Under the pieces are notes generated by a model that saw only the letters and a list, made by a program, of their open reading frames with translations, ran no database searches and was not told the DNA's origin. The translations under genes and the position numbers were made by a program. This document shows, in pieces, positions 15,127-17,917 of a stretch of DNA of 17,917 bases. The stretch is from an uncultured Clostridia bacterium (GTDB taxonomy: Bacteria; Bacillota; Clostridia; Christensenellales; UBA1242). The stretch lies in the NCBI GenBank assembly GCA_937874195.1, contig CALNBM010000059.1:1-17917 (forward strand), given 5' to 3'. Positions within the stretch are counted from its first letter, which is position 1, and every line of letters begins with the position of its first letter.

Positions 15127-15178
15127 AAAAAGAGCATGAAATCAGGATTTCCTTGAAATCATGCTCTTTTTATTTTTT
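15127..15178 (+). terminator. Strong terminator of sleB-ypeB
   Basis: A 13-bp perfect stem, AAAAAGAGCATGA (15127-15139) with TCATGCTCTTTTT (15159-15171), with further inner pairing of CAGG/CCTTG, then ATTTTTT. It directly abuts the tandem array, whose units share the sequence of its left arm. A-rich flanks mean it could also work on the minus strand. Confidence 0.88.
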
Positions 15179-15305
15179 GCGTACTAGAATGGAATTTTTC
15201 ATTTGGTAAGATAACATAAGAATTGTTGTTTATAATACCAAATAAATATAAATTTCGTTTTTATTGTTACTTTAAATAAAATGTCTTAATGCATTTAATA
15301 ATATT

Positions 15306-15335
15306 TAAGAAAAAGGCGGATGCTTCCGCCATTTT
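15306..15335 (-). terminator. Terminator-type hairpin downstream of the PLD gene
   Basis: GGCGGA (15315-15320) pairs with TCCGCC (15325-15330) across TGCT. On the minus strand the stem is followed by TTTTTCTT, the better polarity, which would end transcription from the gene stopping at 15759. On the plus strand ATTTTATTTT follows, so it may be bidirectional. Confidence 0.75.
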
Positions 15336-15758
15336 ATTTTACAAAGCACTATTTTATTTAAGTTTTTATAAATTCTTTAAGCGTTAATATAAAAATTTAT
15401 CGTTCATTTTTTTTATTTGTCTTAAAAGCTCACAAATTCGATGCGATAATTTATATTCTTAAATTTGTCGATATCATTATATTTTTATCTTTATTAAAAC
15501 TTTTGGTCTCAAATCATTTATAATCTTACAATATCTCAAATCCACAATAAACAAAACACTGTAGTTATTTAATTGTTTAACAAAAAAAATAGCAAATTTG
15601 TTATTAAACAAAATAAATGAGTTCATATTTGTTTATTAATAGCAATCATTTCTGACTTTAATAATCTAAATATAATAACCAAAAACGATATTTTAATTAA
15701 TCTAAAAATAGTATCTAAACAATGAAACCTTAATTAAAAAAAACGAAAAATACAGTTT

Positions 15759-17111
15759 TCATGAAGGACGATAAACAATCAAATCATAAAGTGGTTTTAA
15801 CAATTTGAATTTATTAATTACTTCTTCACAAATATTATCAATTGTTTTTATTCGCATATCACTAGGTTCATAATTAAGGCTCATATATGAATAGAACCCT
15901 TCTCTATCATATTTTTGTAAAAATGCACATAAATCTTTTTCAGCATTTTTACCATCTATATCATAAATAAATTGAGTATTATTTTCATCCTCATTTTCAA
16001 TTATCCATTTGAATCCATATCCCATTAATGTCTCTACATAGGAATTTATTTTCACTTTTTGCTCATTTAAAATTTCAAGCCCCTTGCCATATAAATAGTC
16101 ACGATCAATCGATTCATTAGGGACTGCAAAAAATAAACAAATTCCAAAACTTAATGAGTTTATGTTATATTGTAAACATGCATGTTTAGAAAATGATTCA
16201 AGCGAATCTCTTTCACCAAACAAGTGACCTTTTTTTATCTCAACTTCCCCTTTCCCATACCTTACTCCCATCCAATTAACACGATTCTTGTTAGTGAGAT
16301 TGGGATAAATTAGAGATGTTAAATTATTCGGATGCCAATGTTCCCATAGATTTAATTTATGTATCTCATTCATAACTTTTATGTGGATATCTTTTAGTTT
16401 TCTTTGAACATTCTCACGTCGAACATTACTAAGTCTGTCATTATTCATAGAACTGTTCCTTTTGAAGAAAGTCTCATAATCTTCATATTTAAAAAAGAAA
16501 TCATCTAATTCATATTTATCCTCAAGGAATTCATCATTTTGCTTTTTAAATCCTTTAAGTTTAATTTTCATTTTACTTTCCATTTTTCTATAGTCTCTTA
16601 ATTCTTTGGATAAGTCTTCATAATACTTAATTAAACTACACGAAACCTCATCTGCATTTTCCTTACAATAATCAAAAAAACATTTGATATTTTGTTCTTC
16701 CTCAATAGTTGGATAATGAATACAATTAAATTCTAAATTACTCTTAAATCCACCACTTGTTAAGTTAGAAGATCCAAATATTAAGTGTGCGTTCTCACCT
16801 TTAAAAAAATAAACTTTTGCGTGAAGAAGTTTATTTTCAACAATATAAACTTTTGATATCTCTACAAGTTCCTTTAAAATTACATGAGGTTGATCTAAAG
16901 AAAATTCGTTCGATAAATATATAATTATATTATCTCGTTTGAGATGATATACTTCTATCATTTTCTTGACTAATTTGATACCTTTCAAAGAAATATATGC
17001 TGTAGCAATATACAAGTAGTTAATGCTACTAAAACACAACATTTCTTTTTCTAAAGAACCATTTACCGATTTATCCCAATAGTATTTCATAAAGAAATCC
17101 ACCTCTTTCAT
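15759..17111 (-). CDS. PLD-superfamily nuclease-like protein
   Basis: A 450-aa protein with one phospholipase-D-type domain at the N-terminus (about 10-160), probably acting on DNA or another phosphodiester. Visible are YLYIATAYIS (32-41), His97-x-Lys99 in LLHAKVYFF (95-103), the GSSNLTSGGF segment (113-122) and Glu127 in NLEFN. The Asp of the classical HxKx4D motif is absent (Lys104), as in some PLD-type restriction nucleases such as those reading HAK...GSxN. Residues 160-250 are charged and probably helical. Residues 250-450 (with WEHWHPNNL, NRVNWMGVRYG) form a second domain I do not recognise. With a single HxK motif, dimerisation would be needed for catalysis. Two starts are possible: ATG 17111 after AAAGG, or the in-frame ATG at 17090 (Met8) after AGAGGTGG. 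It lies next to a TOPRIM-like gene; a defence role is inferred. Confidence 0.75.
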   Translation of the reverse strand: MKEVDFFMKYYWDKSVNGSLEKEMLCFSSINYLYIATAYISLKGIKLVKKMIEVYHLKRDNIIIYLSNEFSLDQPHVILKELVEISKVYIVENKLLHAKVYFFKGENAHLIFGSSNLTSGGFKSNLEFNCIHYPTIEEEQNIKCFFDYCKENADEVSCSLIKYYEDLSKELRDYRKMESKMKIKLKGFKKQNDEFLEDKYELDDFFFKYEDYETFFKRNSSMNNDRLSNVRRENVQRKLKDIHIKVMNEIHKLNLWEHWHPNNLTSLIYPNLTNKNRVNWMGVRYGKGEVEIKKGHLFGERDSLESFSKHACLQYNINSLSFGICLFFAVPNESIDRDYLYGKGLEILNEQKVKINSYVETLMGYGFKWIIENEDENNTQFIYDIDGKNAEKDLCAFLQKYDREGFYSYMSLNYEPSDMRIKTIDNICEEVINKFKLLKPLYDLIVYRPS

Positions 17112-17144
17112 TATCGCACCTTTGTTCTGGTTGTTTCCACATTA

Positions 17145-17173
17145 ATTATATAATCAATCACCAGTTTACTCAA
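17145..17173 (-). promoter_or_regulatory. Sigma-A type promoter of the PLD gene
   Basis: On the minus strand TTGAGT (17173-17168), a 17-base spacer, then TATAAT (17150-17145), placing the transcript start near 17138, about 27 bases before the first ATG. Confidence 0.7.
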
Positions 17174-17354
17174 TGAGTTTTTCAATTATATGTTCTCATT
17201 TATAGTTTATAAAGAATAAATCAGATTTCATTTCTAATTACATTTAAATTTGTTAATTATTTTTTAACAATCTCAGGTTCACAATAAATATATTACTGTA
17301 TTGTTAATATAATAGACATAGAGGTTCAAACCATTGATATTTTTTTGATCAAGG

Positions 17355-17377
17355 TAAAATACATCAGAAGTATTTTA
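17355..17377. repeat. 8-bp inverted repeat TAAAATAC/GTATTTTA
   Basis: A perfect dyad, 17355-17362 with 17370-17377, with a 7-base loop in the PLD/TOPRIM gap. There is no T run on either side. It may be a protein-binding site or a hairpin; the function is not evident. Confidence 0.5.
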
Positions 17378-17420
17378 GAATCTTCCCCACTGTGGATTAT
17401 AATATCTGGTGGATAAATAA

Positions 17421-17462
17421 GAAAAGTCCAGTCTCAAAGTCATAGACTATGTGAAACTTTTT
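17421..17462 (-). terminator. Hairpin after the TOPRIM gene, weak terminator
   Basis: The outer pairing is AAAAGT (17422-17427) with ACTTTT (17456-17461), and the inner is AGTCT (17430-17434) with AGACT (17444-17448), separated by an asymmetric internal loop. It begins 18 bases past the TGA stop. The minus-strand tail reads CTTATTTAT, so the T run is poor. Confidence 0.4.
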
Positions 17463-17479
17463 GCTAATATTTTCTTAAA

Positions 17480-17917
17480 TCATTTCCAAAGATCAAATAT
17501 AGCTTCTAATACTTTTTTCGCTAGACTCCAATCATAGTCAAGTATATTCTCTTTGTTTAGTATGTTTTTAAAGTTATTATTTATTTTAGTTTTATTATTA
17601 ATTTCTCCTTGATGTTGTTTTAGCGATTCTTCATACCCTTTCCAAATTATCGGTTCATATACTCCATCACTTAGTAATACTTCTTTCGGAAAGTACATTT
17701 CTATGCTACAAGCTTTTCCATTAATGTCACATTTAACAATTTCACCATTTGGAAAGTAGGTAGGATACTCCTTGAAAAAATCATCATCTGGTAAAGAAAT
17801 ATATTTATATTTATTGTCAATCTTTCTTGATAACAACTTTATTTCTTTTTTCCCTGCAGTATCATTATCAAATAAAGCAATAACTCTGTTACTTACCTTT
17901 GCATTGGTAATGATACT
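17480..17917 (-). CDS. TOPRIM-like, HEPN/Toprim-associated protein, C-terminal part
   Basis: The reading frame is open to the window edge, so the N-terminus is missing; 145 codons are visible. The first visible residues contain RVIALFDNDTAGKKE, a hydrophobic strand followed by D-x-D-x-x-G as in the TOPRIM metal site. Further on are YPTYFPNGE and CDINGKACSIEMYFP, then a segment around PIIWKGYEESLKQHQGEINN, and a helical end. From memory this wording belongs to the C-terminal part of HEPN/Toprim-associated proteins, which occur in defence loci and are thought to be nucleases. The in-frame TTG at 17836 is not the real start, because homologous sequence continues upstream of it. It ends in TGA. 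It shares strand and neighbourhood with the PLD gene but has about 370 bases between. The family call is moderately sure; the role is inferred. Confidence 0.65.
   Translation of the reverse strand, partial: SIITNAKVSNRVIALFDNDTAGKKEIKLLSRKIDNKYKYISLPDDDFFKEYPTYFPNGEIVKCDINGKACSIEMYFPKEVLLSDGVYEPIIWKGYEESLKQHQGEINNKTKINNNFKNILNKENILDYDWSLAKKVLEAIFDLWK

Larger units (their letters stand above)
14646..15758. other. 1.1-kb noncoding region after ypeB
   Basis: This holds the tandem repeat array (14712-15126), the ypeB terminator (15127-15178), a second terminator-type hairpin (15315-15330), and an 8-bp inverted repeat TAAACAAA/TTTGTTTA (15605-15635). The 81-codon minus-strand frame at 14892-15137 is an artefact of the array. 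Nothing else is recognisable in the AT-rich DNA from 15180 to 15758. Confidence 0.65.
17112..17479. other. Intergenic region between the PLD and TOPRIM genes
   Basis: This holds a sigma-A type promoter for the PLD gene (17145-17173), an 8-bp inverted repeat (17355-17377) and a weak terminator-like hairpin after the TOPRIM gene (17422-17461). No small gene with a ribosome binding site was found. The separate promoter and hairpin suggest the two genes are transcribed independently. Confidence 0.55.

Noticed and set aside
14892..15137. 81-codon minus-strand repetitive frame
   Set aside because: It is an artefact of the tandem repeat array; the composition merely follows the repeat.
17480..17836. 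118-aa protein starting at TTG 17836
   Set aside because: The frame is open to the window edge and includes the TOPRIM motif upstream, so it is annotated as a partial gene instead.

Overview
The window reads as chromosome from an AT-rich, endospore-forming Bacillota (Firmicute). Two sporulation modules show this: a dipicolinate/diaminopimelate (DAP) operon and a sleB-ypeB germination pair. Genes use ATG, GTG and TTG starts with AGGAGG-type ribosome binding sites, and TGA is used as a stop. No rRNA, tRNA, CRISPR array or insertion sequence was seen, and I cannot place the organism more finely.

Layout. (1) 308-5593: an aspartokinase on the plus strand converges on a minus-strand cluster that is transcribed dpaA, dpaB, asd and then, after a gap, dapA. 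Aspartokinase, Asd and DapA carry aspartate to dihydrodipicolinate, and DpaA/DpaB oxidise that to dipicolinate, the spore-core chelator. A mother-cell type promoter candidate lies upstream of dpaA. (2) 6349-9084: a tight minus-strand operon GT8 - PlsC-like acyltransferase - GT8, probably building an envelope glycolipid or polymer. A divergent gene for a membrane-anchored XRE-type regulator (9296-9874) has palindromic operator candidates in its promoter region. A second PlsC-like acyltransferase lies at 10319-11200. (3) 11201-12363: a long noncoding stretch with a two-hairpin element and a 148-bp direct repeat holding four copies of the palindrome CATRATT-N8-ARTTATG. (4) 12364-14645: sleB (with two peptidoglycan-binding repeats) and ypeB, for cortex hydrolysis at germination. 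A 113-114-bp higher-order tandem repeat array follows and ends in a strong terminator. (5) 15759-17917: accessory DNA with a PLD-superfamily nuclease-like protein and, cut by the window edge, a TOPRIM-like (HEPN/Toprim-associated type) protein. This resembles the edge of a defence region.

The least explained features are the repeat array whose units are complementary to the ypeB terminator arm, the four fixed-geometry palindromes upstream of sleB, and the PLD/TOPRIM pair. Other intergenic regions hold convergent terminators, a 15-bp dispersed repeat and a short duplication across a stop codon.
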